Shown here: positions 25,685-34,593 of the stretch, one piece after another
How positions within the stretch are numbered: position 1 is the stretch's first letter
Layout: every line of letters begins with the position of its first letter
Assembly: GCA_029907205.1 (NCBI GenBank)
Contig: JARYMI010000001.1
Span: forward strand, 62,001 to 126,000
Source: Clostridiales bacterium
Lineage (GTDB): Bacteria; Acidobacteriota; Aminicenantia; Aminicenantales; UBA8522
Length of the DNA stretch: 64,000 nucleotides
Direction of reading: 5' to 3'
The notes under the pieces: generated by a model
Seen by the model: only the letters and a program-made list of their open reading frames with translations
Databases searched by the model: none
Told to the model about the DNA's origin: nothing
Position numbers and translations under genes: made by a program

Positions 25685-28600
25685 TTAGGCGGCCTTTCTA
25701 AAAGAAATCTTTTCAAAAAGACTGTAAATAATCGGAATAACAAACAGCGTCAGGAAGGTCGTGGCGGCTAGCCCGCCGACGACGGCGATGGCCATCGGCG
25801 CTCTCATCTCAGCGCCTTCAGACGTGCTCAGGGCCATGGGCAACATCCCCAGAATCGTGGACAAGGCAGTCAGGAGGACGGCCCGCAACCGGGTTACAGC
25901 TCCCTGGACGACGGCCTCGGCGGCAGCCACTCCACGGCGCCTCAACTGGTTGATGTAATCGATCATCACGATGCCGTTGTTGACGGCGATGCCGGCGAGG
26001 AGAACGACGCCGATAAGCACGGGCAGGTTGATTGACCTGCCGCTGACAAGAAGTGCCAGCACGACACCAATGAGAGCAAGAGGGATCGTGAACATGATGA
26101 TAAAAGGATGTCGGAATGACTCGAACTGGGAAGCCATGACCATGTATGTTAAAAGCACCGCCAAGGCAAAGGCTCCAGCCAGGACGAGAAAAGCCTCCTG
26201 CATCTGCTCGTAAGCGCCGCCGAATTCCAGGAAGTATCCAGAAGGAAGCTGTTTTTCGACCGGCGCAATCCGTTTCTTGATATCCCTGACGACGCTGCCT
26301 AAGTCGCGGCCGGCGATGTTTGCCGTCACGGAAATGCGACGCGACTGGCTTTCCCGTGTGATCTGGATGGGCCCTTCTCCTTTGGTGATCGTGGCCACCT
26401 GGTTCAAGTAAACAACTTTGTTAAGCGGCGTAACAAGAGGGATACTGGCGATTTCGGCGAGACTATTCCTGTATTCCTCCTGGAAGCGGACGCGGACATC
26501 GATCTCTTCGCTTTCCTCCCTGTAACGGGTAGCGACCCGGCCCAGCGTCGCTGTCTGGACGGCGTTGGCGACCTGGCTAACCATAAGGCCGAGCTTGGCG
26601 ACTCTCTCCCGGTCGACCTTGATTTGATACTCGGGCTTTCCCTGGGATAGGCTATGGGTTACGTCCCTCAGCCCCTCGATGTCCTGAATTCTGGCCACGA
26701 TGCTGTCGCCGATTTCTTTCATTATCGCGAGCTCTTTTCCGAAAATTTTGATTTCGACAGGAGATTGAGCGCCTGTCATCATCTGGCTCATGTCGATAGC
26801 TTCGAACTTGACGTTTTCCAAGCGGGGCAGCATACGGCGGATTTTTTCCAGGATTTCCGCGTCGCTGAGGTTTCTGTGTTTCTGATTCACCAGGCCAACC
26901 CAGAGAATTCCTTCATGAGGCCCGGCGTTGCTGAAGCTCGAGGCCGTGTCGCTGGGGTCTTCTTCGGCCCCTGATCCCGCCTGAGCCGTGACGATCTTGA
27001 TCTCGGGCTGCTGCATCATCAAGTTCTCGACGAGCGTGAGCACGCGGTTTGTCTCCTCAAGAGCCGTGCCGATGGGCATCTTTACCTTGAGGAGGATCAT
27101 GCCTTGGTCCATGTTAGGCATGAACTCTGTACCCAAAAAGGGTACAATCGCCAGGGACAGGACAAAGACGCCCAGCGCCCCGCCCAGAACCCACCAGCGC
27201 CGCTGGAGAGCGCGACTGAGCCAGCCGCGATAAAGCTCTCTCGTTTTTTCAAACTGAAAACGTTTCTGGCGCCGGTCGCCCTCAACTTTAGGGTCCATAG
27301 TCTGGCTGGGGTTGTTCGCGCTCCGGGGTCTAAACAGAAAAGATGAAAGCATGGGAACGATTGTCAGGGCTACAAAAAGAGAAGAAAGGAGAGAAAAGGC
27401 AATGGCCAGGGCCAGTCCTCGGGTGAGCTTTCCGGTGATGCCCTGAGCAAAAACGACCGGAAAGAAGACGACGATGGTCGTTAAGGTCGAGGCGGTGATG
27501 GCCATGCCGACTTCAGAGGCCCCTAAGATGGCTGCCTTCTTTCTGTCCCTCCCTTCCTCGATGTGTCGGAACGTGTTCTCGATGACAACGATCGCGTTAT
27601 CGACGAGCATCCCCACGCCGAGAGTCAGCCCTCCGAGCGTCAGTAGGTTAAGGGTATATCCAGCAAGATAAAAGGCGATAAAAGTCGTTATAACGGAAAG
27701 AGGAACGGCGATGGCGATCGTCAGGGTCGGACGCCAGTTCCTCAGGAACAGGAAGATGAGGAGGATAGCCAGGATACCACCCTGGACAGCGTTACTCGCT
27801 GTCCGGCTTGCCACCCGGGTGATCATCTCGGACTGGTCCATGGCGACAAAGAATTCGATGTCTGGCGGCAGGATCCTCTTGATCTTTTCTAGCTCCTTTT
27901 TGACCTCGTTGCCAGCGATGGCCGTGTTGGCGCCCGAGCGCTTGTTCACGATCAGAAAAACCCCCTGTTGTTTCTGAATCCGGCCGACGTAGCGGGTTTC
28001 TTTCATCGTGTCCTTGATTTCGGCGATATCGGCAAGGAAAATCGGCTCTCCAGTGGCCGTGTTGCCGATGACTACCCGGCCGATATCCTGGAGAGACTCG
28101 AACTCGCCCAGCGTCCTGACCAGATAATCAGCATGGCGCTCGACGACGTAGCCGGCCGGCAAGTTCACGCTCTCCAACGCCAGAGCTGCCAGGACGCGGT
28201 CGAGGGAGAGGTTTCGCGCCTCGAGCGACGCTTTGTTGATCCCCACCAAGATTTCCCTGACTTCTGTGGAGAAGACCCGGGCCGAAGCCACGCCGTCTAT
28301 CCTTTCCAGCCGGGGAGCCACATCGTCTTCGATCAATTTCTGGAGCTCGACGGTCGGCATGTTGGCCGTAATGCCGTAAAAGATAATCGGCATCATAGCC
28401 AGGTTGAACTTGACCACCAACGGGTCGCTTGCCTCTGCCGGAAGGTAAGCCTTGTACAGGCCGACCTGGTCCCGGATGTCCTGGGCGGCGAAATCAAGGT
28501 TCGTGCCCCACTCAAACTCAACCATGATCACCGAGGCCCCCTCCATTGTGTTGGAAGAGACCTTTTTCACACGGTTCACAGAGCTGATGATTTGCTCGAC

Positions 28601-28798
28601 CGGCTTGGTGATGGTCTTCTCGATGTCTTCAGAGGAAGCTCCCCGATACGACGTGATCACGGAAACCGTGGGGTATTCGATGTCTGGGAATAAATCCAAA
28701 CCCAAGCGGGAAAAAGCGATAAAACCGACGACAACCAGGATCATGGCGACCATGGAGGTCGTCACCCGGCGGTTGACGGAATATTCTGGTATCTTCAT
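25685..28798 (-). CDS. RND efflux transporter permease (HAE1/AcrB type)
   Basis: A 1037-residue inner-membrane transporter of the resistance-nodulation-division superfamily, driven by protons and exporting through TolC. It has the usual layout: helix 1 at the N-terminus, a large periplasmic loop, helices 2-6, a second loop and helices 8-12. Motifs seen include TITKPVEQIISSVNRVKKVS, GGLTLGVGMLVDNAIVVIEN with the conserved helix-4 acidic residues, and GVVLLAGIAVNNGIVMIDYI. Acidic residues in helix 4 favour drug or lipid export over metal export. It overlaps the adaptor gene by ATGA and is last in a tetR-tolC-adaptor-permease operon. Confidence 0.95.
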   Translation of the reverse strand: MKIPEYSVNRRVTTSMVAMILVVVGFIAFSRLGLDLFPDIEYPTVSVITSYRGASSEDIEKTITKPVEQIISSVNRVKKVSSNTMEGASVIMVEFEWGTNLDFAAQDIRDQVGLYKAYLPAEASDPLVVKFNLAMMPIIFYGITANMPTVELQKLIEDDVAPRLERIDGVASARVFSTEVREILVGINKASLEARNLSLDRVLAALALESVNLPAGYVVERHADYLVRTLGEFESLQDIGRVVIGNTATGEPIFLADIAEIKDTMKETRYVGRIQKQQGVFLIVNKRSGANTAIAGNEVKKELEKIKRILPPDIEFFVAMDQSEMITRVASRTASNAVQGGILAILLIFLFLRNWRPTLTIAIAVPLSVITTFIAFYLAGYTLNLLTLGGLTLGVGMLVDNAIVVIENTFRHIEEGRDRKKAAILGASEVGMAITASTLTTIVVFFPVVFAQGITGKLTRGLALAIAFSLLSSLFVALTIVPMLSSFLFRPRSANNPSQTMDPKVEGDRRQKRFQFEKTRELYRGWLSRALQRRWWVLGGALGVFVLSLAIVPFLGTEFMPNMDQGMILLKVKMPIGTALEETNRVLTLVENLMMQQPEIKIVTAQAGSGAEEDPSDTASSFSNAGPHEGILWVGLVNQKHRNLSDAEILEKIRRMLPRLENVKFEAIDMSQMMTGAQSPVEIKIFGKELAIMKEIGDSIVARIQDIEGLRDVTHSLSQGKPEYQIKVDRERVAKLGLMVSQVANAVQTATLGRVATRYREESEEIDVRVRFQEEYRNSLAEIASIPLVTPLNKVVYLNQVATITKGEGPIQITRESQSRRISVTANIAGRDLGSVVRDIKKRIAPVEKQLPSGYFLEFGGAYEQMQEAFLVLAGAFALAVLLTYMVMASQFESFRHPFIIMFTIPLALIGVVLALLVSGRSINLPVLIGVVLLAGIAVNNGIVMIDYINQLRRRGVAAAEAVVQGAVTRLRAVLLTALSTILGMLPMALSTSEGAEMRAPMAIAVVGGLAATTFLTLFVIPIIYSLFEKISFRKAA

Positions 28799-29910
28799 GG
28801 CTTGACCTCACCGATGATATTGACGGTTGCCCCTTCCTCCAGGCCGAAGTTGCCCTCGACGATGACCTCATCGCCTTCGGCAAGGCCGCTCGTGATCTCA
28901 ACCATGGTTGCGTTCTGGAGGCCGAGAACAACTTCGCGCTTAACCGCCTTGCCGTCCTCGACGACGAAGAGGTATTTGTTCGAGAGAATGGCTTTCTGAG
29001 GAACGACGAGGGCATCTTCATGGGTGCTGATTTCAAAAGCAATCTCTCCGAAAGTCCCGGGCCGGAGCACAAGGTCCGGGTTGTCGACAGCAACTTCAAC
29101 GCCAAACTTTTTGGTCAACGGGTCAGCAGCGAGGTTGATAACAGTGATTGTCCCGCGGAACTCATGCTCCGGAAGCGAAGGCACCCTGAGGATGGCCGGC
29201 TGCCCTTTCTTGACACGCGTGATTTCTGACGGCGATACATCAACACGAATCTTGATCCGCGAGAAATCGACGAGCGTGAGCACGCCGCCGCTTCCTCCCG
29301 AGAATGCCCCCATCATCGGGTTGATGACATCCCCGACGTCGGCGTTCTTCGACGCGATGATGCCGCTGAAGGGAGCCTTCATGATGGCCACATTAAGGCT
29401 GTGTCTGGCCAGGTTGACTGCGGCCTGCGCCTGGTCAAGCTGCGCCTTCGAAGCGTCAAAGGCTAGCCGGACCTGCTCATACTGCTGGTCTGAGACGGCT
29501 TTTTCCTTGAAAAGGCGCTCCATCCGGTCCAGGTTGGTCCGGGAGTCGTTGTACCTGGCCTGGGCTACAGCGAAAGCGGCCTCGGCCTGTTTGAGCTGAA
29601 GCTCGATGGCCTGCGTGTCAAGCTCGGCCAGGACCTGGCCTTTGGCCACGCGATCGCCCTCGTTGACATAGATTCGGGCGATTTTTCCACCCGTATCGGG
29701 AGTGATGTTGATTCTTTGCCAGGCCTCGAGGGTCCCCGTGTAGAAGAGCTTCTCTGATATTCTCTGCTTCTTGACTTTGAACACTTTAACCGGCGCAGCT
29801 CCAAACGTTTCCGAGGCAGCCTCTTCTTTCTTCTGCGGCCGGCAAGACGACAAAACAGCCACGCCCAGAGAAAAAACCAACATGATGCTTAGGTTCTTGA
29901 CTCTTGTCAT
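28795..29910 (-). CDS. RND periplasmic adaptor lipoprotein (membrane fusion protein)
   Basis: A 371-residue HlyD/AcrA-type adaptor linking the permease to the outer-membrane channel. A lipoprotein signal is seen (MLVFSLGVAVLSSC, lipobox LSSC). Then come the barrel-sandwich half (GGKIARIYVNEGDRVAKGQV), a helical hairpin (AEAAFAVAQARYNDSR), the returning lipoyl half (APFSGIIASKNADVGDVI) and a beta barrel. AAGGAG lies 8 bases before the ATG at 29910; the eight codons further upstream are not needed. Confidence 0.92.
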   Translation of the reverse strand: MTRVKNLSIMLVFSLGVAVLSSCRPQKKEEAASETFGAAPVKVFKVKKQRISEKLFYTGTLEAWQRINITPDTGGKIARIYVNEGDRVAKGQVLAELDTQAIELQLKQAEAAFAVAQARYNDSRTNLDRMERLFKEKAVSDQQYEQVRLAFDASKAQLDQAQAAVNLARHSLNVAIMKAPFSGIIASKNADVGDVINPMMGAFSGGSGGVLTLVDFSRIKIRVDVSPSEITRVKKGQPAILRVPSLPEHEFRGTITVINLAADPLTKKFGVEVAVDNPDLVLRPGTFGEIAFEISTHEDALVVPQKAILSNKYLFVVEDGKAVKREVVLGLQNATMVEITSGLAEGDEVIVEGNFGLEEGATVNIIGEVKP

Positions 29911-29930
29911 TTCGATCTCCTTCTTCCGAC

Positions 29931-31268
29931 TCACTCAGACTCTTTCCAACCCTGGCCCACAGCCCTTTCCAGTTGGGCCAGAGAAACTGTGTATTCATAC
30001 AAAGCTTGCAAATAATTGATCCGTGCCTCACTAAGGGCCACCTGGGCCGAATCGACATCGAGAATGGTGGCCAAACCCTCGGTGTAATTGAGCTCGGCCA
30101 CCCTCACGCTCTCCAGGGCCTGTTCGATGTTCTTCTCCTGGGAAAGAAGGGACTCCCTGGCCTGGTTGAGGGTTAAGACAGCCGATTCCACCTCAAACTT
30201 GATTCTGTCGATAAGGCCCTTCTCTGTGTGCTCGACCTCCCGGATCATGGCCTCCGACTCGGCCACGCGAGCCGATGTGGAAAAACCGTTAAAAATGGGG
30301 ATGTTCAGGACGAGGTTGAAAGAATAAAAGCTCTGCCAGTTATCTTTCTTAAAATTGAACAGATCAGCCCAGTAGCTGTAATTCCCGGCGACGGCCACAG
30401 TGGGCAGGCCGGCTGCCCGGGCGATCTTCACCATCTCCTGGGCCATTTTTTTCTGGTAATTGACCTGGCTGAGCTCGGGCCTGTTCGTTAGCGCTTTGGC
30501 CAAACTCTCCTCCAAGCTGATCTCAGCCGGCGTGTAGGTCATCTCGCCGATGATCTCAACAGGCTGGGCGAGGTCCAGCCCAAGGAGAGTCTTGAGGTTG
30601 AGCTCGGCCACGGCGAGGTTGTTCCTGGCCTGGAGGACAGAAGGTTTCAAGTTGGCCACGCGGACTTCCGCCCGCAACAGGTCCAGCCGGGAAGCGATCC
30701 CGACTTCGTACATATTCCTGACGTTCCGGGAAAGTTTTTCGGCTAAGCTGAGGGCCTCTTCCGAGACTTCGACGAGCTTCCTGGCCAGCAAGTAACCGTA
30801 ATAACCTCGCTTGACGTTAAAGACCGTCTCCTGGCTAGTCTGTCTTACTGATTCCTGGGTGGAGAAGAGGTTGTATCTGGCCTGCTTGTAGCCGGCGGTC
30901 AACCGGCCTCCTGTGAACAGGGGAAGCGTAAACGAAAATGAGAACTGGTAGTCTTTGGTGAAGTCGATGGCCACTCTCTGGGGCCTGCCGCCGGGGATGA
31001 ACGACGGGAACTCGAGGATGAAAACCTTCTCGTCGAGGTTCTGCTGGGCTGAAGCGTTCAGGCTGGGGAAGAACTGGGCAGCGGCCTGCCTGAGCCTGGA
31101 TTGCGAGGCCTCAACTCTGTCCTGCGAAGCCAGGTAAAAAGGATTCTGGGAGAGGGCCAGGCTGATGCTCTTTTCTAACGTAAGTGTCAGCCTTTCCTGA
31201 GCGTGGGCAAGCGGCCCTGCCGCCAACACCAGCCAGGCGATCATCATCGCAACGGTCTTTTTCATCAT
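29931..31268 (-). CDS. TolC family outer-membrane efflux protein
   Basis: A 445-residue outer-membrane channel component. A signal peptide ending in AHA precedes the mature protein. Two repeats of the TolC fold are seen: the first with LEKSISLALSQNP and QAAAQFFPSLNAS, the second with SLEESLAKALTNRPEL and RAAGLPTVAVAGNY. Long amphipathic helices (YTEGLATILDVDSAQVALSEA) form the periplasmic tunnel. AAGGAG precedes two adjacent ATG codons (31268 and 31265), so the start may be either. It overlaps the tetR stop. Confidence 0.92.
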   Translation of the reverse strand: MMKKTVAMMIAWLVLAAGPLAHAQERLTLTLEKSISLALSQNPFYLASQDRVEASQSRLRQAAAQFFPSLNASAQQNLDEKVFILEFPSFIPGGRPQRVAIDFTKDYQFSFSFTLPLFTGGRLTAGYKQARYNLFSTQESVRQTSQETVFNVKRGYYGYLLARKLVEVSEEALSLAEKLSRNVRNMYEVGIASRLDLLRAEVRVANLKPSVLQARNNLAVAELNLKTLLGLDLAQPVEIIGEMTYTPAEISLEESLAKALTNRPELSQVNYQKKMAQEMVKIARAAGLPTVAVAGNYSYWADLFNFKKDNWQSFYSFNLVLNIPIFNGFSTSARVAESEAMIREVEHTEKGLIDRIKFEVESAVLTLNQARESLLSQEKNIEQALESVRVAELNYTEGLATILDVDSAQVALSEARINYLQALYEYTVSLAQLERAVGQGWKESE

Positions 31269-31954
31269 CTGTCTCCTTTCCCGATTTCGTCTTTTCCCTT
31301 AAATCCCTCAAGCATCAAAGCATGGATGAAATTGGTGGCGTCTCGGACGCTGTATGTTTTATCGCGCCAGAAGCGGATTTGACAATAGCCCCAAAGAATT
31401 GCTTCCAGGAAAGTGACGGCGTTCTCGACGTCCACTCTTCGGAATTCTCCGGAGGCCATGCCTTCTCTCAGAATGTCAGCCACGCCGTCGAGGATTTCTC
31501 TCCGCTTGGCCTTGAGCCGGTCAATAAATTGCCTGTCCTTCTTCGACACAGAGTCTTTCTCGTTGACGACCAAGATCCTCATTTTCTCCACGAACGAGCG
31601 GTCCATCATTAACATGCGAGAAATATTCCGTTTTTCCTGGTTTGATTGCAGATAAAATCGAATGCCCCGTTTGAGTTTATCAGCGGCGCCGATCTTGAGA
31701 GTCTTGATTCTTGCCAGTTCCTGGTTCATCTCCTCAAAGAAATTCTCCAGAACTTCGAAGACGAGCTCGCCTTTGCCCCGGAAATAATGGTAGAGCGTGG
31801 CTTTTGAAAACGCTGCCTCTCGGGCGACGTCATCCATGGTCATGGCGCTCGTGCCTTTCTCAACGACGACCCTTTCGGCTGCCTGGAGGATGAGACGGCG
31901 GTATTCCTGCCGCCGCCGTTCCTCTCTCTCACGCCTGATATCGCTTTTTTGCAT
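31265..31954 (-). CDS. TetR/AcrR family transcriptional regulator
   Basis: A 229-residue repressor. The N-terminal helix-turn-helix is clear: ILQAAERVVVEKGTSAMTMD then VAREAAFSKATLYHYF. The C-terminal helical domain would bind a ligand and dimerise. It is the first gene of the efflux operon, AGGAG precedes the ATG, and its stop overlaps tolC. A dyad sits about 30-60 bases upstream, so it probably controls its own operon and perhaps the divergent gene at 32106. Confidence 0.92.
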   Translation of the reverse strand: MQKSDIRREREERRRQEYRRLILQAAERVVVEKGTSAMTMDDVAREAAFSKATLYHYFRGKGELVFEVLENFFEEMNQELARIKTLKIGAADKLKRGIRFYLQSNQEKRNISRMLMMDRSFVEKMRILVVNEKDSVSKKDRQFIDRLKAKRREILDGVADILREGMASGEFRRVDVENAVTFLEAILWGYCQIRFWRDKTYSVRDATNFIHALMLEGFKGKDEIGKGDR

Positions 31955-31983
31955 GTCTCCTGCCTCATCCTTAACTTATTGGT

Positions 31984-32011
31984 TTATTGAAAGAACCGGA
32001 AGGTTCAATAA
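31984..32011. promoter_or_regulatory. Operator-like dyads for the TetR regulator
   Basis: GAACC (31993-31997) / GGTTC (32002-32006) with spacer GGAA, and an overlapping pair TTATTGAA (31984-31991) / TTCAATAA (32004-32011). This is the kind of palindrome bound by AcrR-type repressors. It lies upstream of tetR on the minus strand and between divergent genes. Confidence 0.55.
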
Positions 32012-32058
32012 ATAAACTGAAAAGTATAAGCTAAACAGAATAGCAGAGTCCTTTGAGC

Positions 32059-32087
32059 TTGTCAAGGGCGCGCCAAAAAAGTAGAAT
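32059..32087 (+). promoter_or_regulatory. Promoter of the exported protein at 32106
   Basis: TTGTCA (32059-32064), 17-base spacer, TAGAAT (32082-32087); the ATG follows 18 bases later. Confidence 0.6.
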
Positions 32088-32105
32088 ACTCTTGACCTTG
32101 GAAAA

Positions 32106-32834
32106 ATGGACGTGAAGGCAAAAAAGAGTGTTTCCTGTTTTCATGTTGGGTTGCTCGCTTTTGCTCTTCTTCTCGCCCGGATGGCGGGAAGTCACGTTTC
32201 AGGCCATGGCCAAGATCCTCCTCTCTGGTGGGAAATTATTATGGATTTGGGGGCGCAAGGAGAGTACCGGCTCGAGGGGGGAGAGGGACGTTTCATCGGA
32301 ACCTATGCGTTCGCCGTCCGCTGGCTGGGCTCAATGGAGCGCGACGACGACGACTATCTCCTTTACCCCCTCGACTGCGAGCTTCGCGCCTGGGACGCGC
32401 GGGAAACGGCTTCAGCCTCGAATGCAGACAAATTCAATACGACAAGTGACTTCAAGGACCGGCCCTCCTTTATCTTCAATTACATCTTCCGGAAGGGCAA
32501 TGAACTCCACCTCGACTTTATCGTCAACGGAATCGTCATTCCCCAGGCCGAAGCCCAGGAAAAAATCCTCCTCCTCTTCCCCTCTTCAGCAGAGAACAAC
32601 CAGCGCGATAGCGAAATGAGCTACAACAATTTCGTGACCAAGGGTTCCAACCGCATCGCCTTAGAAGAGACAGAAATCTACGCCGGCCCCCTGGAAAGGA
32701 CCTACTCCTGGACCTGGAAGAATCAAAAGTGGATGATGAAGCAGAAGCAAACGATCTTTACCTCTCACGTCCACGAAGTCGACGTCAAGCTGGTCATCAT
32801 CCCCCACAAGGCCCGGGAGGGCAAAACCTACTAA
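32106..32834 (+). CDS. Hypothetical exported protein
   Basis: A 242-residue protein of unknown family. A hydrophobic segment at residues ~12-28 (FHVGLLAFALLLARMAG) suggests a signal peptide or anchor. The rest is rich in beta strands and aromatic residues (GRFIGTYAFAVRWLGSMERD, SFIFNYIFRKGNELHLDFI) and ends in a Lys/His-rich tail. It is a single gene divergent from the efflux operon and shares its intergenic region with the operator dyads, so joint regulation is possible. Confidence 0.6.
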   Translation: MDVKAKKSVSCFHVGLLAFALLLARMAGSHVSGHGQDPPLWWEIIMDLGAQGEYRLEGGEGRFIGTYAFAVRWLGSMERDDDDYLLYPLDCELRAWDARETASASNADKFNTTSDFKDRPSFIFNYIFRKGNELHLDFIVNGIVIPQAEAQEKILLLFPSSAENNQRDSEMSYNNFVTKGSNRIALEETEIYAGPLERTYSWTWKNQKWMMKQKQTIFTSHVHEVDVKLVIIPHKAREGKTY

Positions 32835-32843
32835 ATAGATGAG

Positions 32844-32862
32844 TTCTATATAAAATATAGAA
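32844..32862. terminator. AT-rich hairpin between convergent genes
   Basis: TTCTATA (32844-32850) pairs with TATAGAA (32856-32862), loop of 5. It lies 9 bases after the stop of the exported protein. The stem is weak and there is no clear T run after it. Confidence 0.25.
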
Positions 32863-32959
32863 AAAGTAAATTATATTCCCAAATCGGCATACCGCCTCTC
32901 CCCATTGCCGACATTCTACTGCCGTTCAACAAGACCTGGCTCAACAGGCGGCCCGACCC

Positions 32960-33862
32960 TCAGGCGCGAGGGTGATACTTCTCGTAGACCTGACGAAGCC
33001 TGTCCCGGCTGACATGGGTGTAAATCTGGGTGGTCGTGATCTGGCTGTGCCCTAACATCATCTGGACTGACCGGAGGTCAGCTCCTCTCTCTAAAAGATG
33101 GGTGGCAAAGGAGTGACGGAGGATGTGAGGGCTGATTCTGGCTGACAGGCCGGCCCGGCAGGCATATTCCCTGAGAAGCTTCCACACACCCTGGCGAGTG
33201 AACGGATTGCCAAGGCGGGTGAGGAAGAGGGCTGCCTGGTTTTTTTTGTCAAGCTGAGGCCTGACTCTGGACAAATACTCGCGAGTTGCTGAAGCCGCGG
33301 ACTTGCCCAAGGGGACGACTCTTTCCTTGCCGCCCTTTCCGCGGCAGACAAGAAAGCCATCTTCCAAGTTGAGGTCAGCCGGCCTGAGCTGGGTGAGCTC
33401 TGAAACGCGCAACCCGGCAGCATAAAGGACTTCGATCATAGCCCTGTCACGGAGTCCATGAGGCTCGTGTGCGTCCGGCTGGCTGAGAAGCTTCTCTACC
33501 TCAGCCACGGTCAGGAATTTGGGCAACGCAAACCACATTCTTGGCGAGGCTAAATTTGCTGTCGGGTCTTTCTTAATCAGCCCGTCGAGGAGAAGAAATT
33601 TGTGGAACGATTTCAGGGAGGAAATCAGCCTGGCCAGAGACCGCGCCTGGAGACCGGCCCGGCTTTGCTCATGGATAAAGCGCGTGATCGTCTCCTCCCC
33701 TGCTTTAGTCCAGTCGATGTTTTCTTTTTTCAGGAAGAGAAGAAATTTCTTCAGATCCCGGCCGTAGGACAGGATTGTATTGGCGGCAAGCGCTTTTTCC
33801 ACAGATAAGAAATCAAGGAAGAGCCGCACGACTTCCTCGGCCGAGGAGAGAGGCTTCTTCAT
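32960..33862 (-). CDS. xerD: Tyrosine recombinase XerC/XerD
   Basis: A 300-residue site-specific recombinase that resolves chromosome dimers at dif. The SAM-like N-terminal domain (FLSVEKALAANTILSYGRDL) precedes the catalytic domain. Catalytic residues are all visible: Arg in YAAGLRVSELT, Lys in CRGKGGKERVVPL, HILRHSFATHLLERGADLR (H-x-x-R), GHSQITTTQIY with the second His, and the nucleophile Tyr in QIYTHV. The start at 33862 is supported by an ATGA overlap with the upstream MBL gene. XerD is slightly favoured over XerC; the two cannot be separated with certainty. Confidence 0.92.
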   Translation of the reverse strand: MKKPLSSAEEVVRLFLDFLSVEKALAANTILSYGRDLKKFLLFLKKENIDWTKAGEETITRFIHEQSRAGLQARSLARLISSLKSFHKFLLLDGLIKKDPTANLASPRMWFALPKFLTVAEVEKLLSQPDAHEPHGLRDRAMIEVLYAAGLRVSELTQLRPADLNLEDGFLVCRGKGGKERVVPLGKSAASATREYLSRVRPQLDKKNQAALFLTRLGNPFTRQGVWKLLREYACRAGLSARISPHILRHSFATHLLERGADLRSVQMMLGHSQITTTQIYTHVSRDRLRQVYEKYHPRA

Positions 33863-34479
33863 CCCAGGAAAGGGTTCGATTCTTTTTCCTCGCCGACAGT
33901 GGTCCATGGGCCGTGTCCCGGAAGGACGACGGTTTCGGGAGGAAGCGTGAGAATCTTGCTCTTTATCGATTCCTCGAGGTCCCGAGTCGAACCGCCGGGC
34001 ATGTCGGTGCGGCCGACTCCACCGCAGAACAGTGTATCACCCGAAAAGAGGATGCCGTCACCGAGGAAGCTGACGCTGCCAGGCGTGTGTCCGGGCGTGT
34101 GGATGACGCGCAAGCTCGACCTGCCGATGGCGATGGTCTCTCCGTCCTGAAGAAAACGGTCTGCGGGCGGCGATTCTCTGGCTCCGAGGAAAAAGCTCAG
34201 CTCAAACTGCTGGATTTTCTCCAACAGAGAGCTATCCAGAGTATGGATATAAAGAGGAATTCTGAATTTCTCCTTGACATCCTTGTTGGCGCCGATGTGG
34301 TCGATGTGTCCGTGGGTGTTCAGAATGAGGATGGGCTTAAGGCCGAATTCCATGATGACAGGAAAAATCCGGTCGGCCTCGGCTCCGGGGTCGATGACCG
34401 CGCACTCCAGCGTTTCCTTGCAGGAAACGAGGTAACAGTTGGTATCTAAAGGCCCGACCACGACCAGCTTGTAGTCCAT
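33859..34479 (-). CDS. MBL-fold metallo-hydrolase (glyoxalase II-like)
   Basis: A 206-residue metallo-beta-lactamase-fold hydrolase. LNTHGHIDHIGAN is the H-x-H-x-D-H metal motif; HTPGHTPGSVSFLG, FSGDTLFCGGVGRTD and VLPGHGPWT supply the remaining ligands. Relatives act as hydroxyacylglutathione hydrolases or related thioesterases. The N-terminus VVGPLDTNCYLV is typical. Longer frames start at 34503 or 34605, but a promoter at 34499-34527 would start transcription near 34491, so ATG 34479 is chosen. It is followed by xerD with a 4-base overlap. Confidence 0.88.
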   Translation of the reverse strand: MDYKLVVVGPLDTNCYLVSCKETLECAVIDPGAEADRIFPVIMEFGLKPILILNTHGHIDHIGANKDVKEKFRIPLYIHTLDSSLLEKIQQFELSFFLGARESPPADRFLQDGETIAIGRSSLRVIHTPGHTPGSVSFLGDGILFSGDTLFCGGVGRTDMPGGSTRDLEESIKSKILTLPPETVVLPGHGPWTTVGEEKESNPFLG

Positions 34480-34498
34480 CGCTTCTTTCTTGCTGCTT

Positions 34499-34527
34499 AT
34501 CATAAATCCAACCCCCTTCTTAGTCAA
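34499..34527 (-). promoter_or_regulatory. Promoter of the MBL-xerD operon
   Basis: Minus strand TTGACT (34522-34527), 17-base spacer, TATGAT (34499-34504). Predicted start near 34491, twelve or so bases before ATG 34479. Confidence 0.6.
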
Positions 34528-34557
34528 GAACATCGCGGACAGCCGCAAGCCCCTTTC

Positions 34558-34586
34558 TTGTCTTTTGGGGCGAGAGCCACTATAAT
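34558..34586 (+). promoter_or_regulatory. Consensus promoter with leaderless layout
   Basis: TTGTCT (34558-34563), 17-base spacer, perfect TATAAT (34581-34586). The ATG of the methyltransferase at 34594 follows after 7 bases, so the mRNA would begin at or one base from the start codon. No Shine-Dalgarno is present. Confidence 0.65.
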
Positions 34587-34593
34587 CCAGCCA

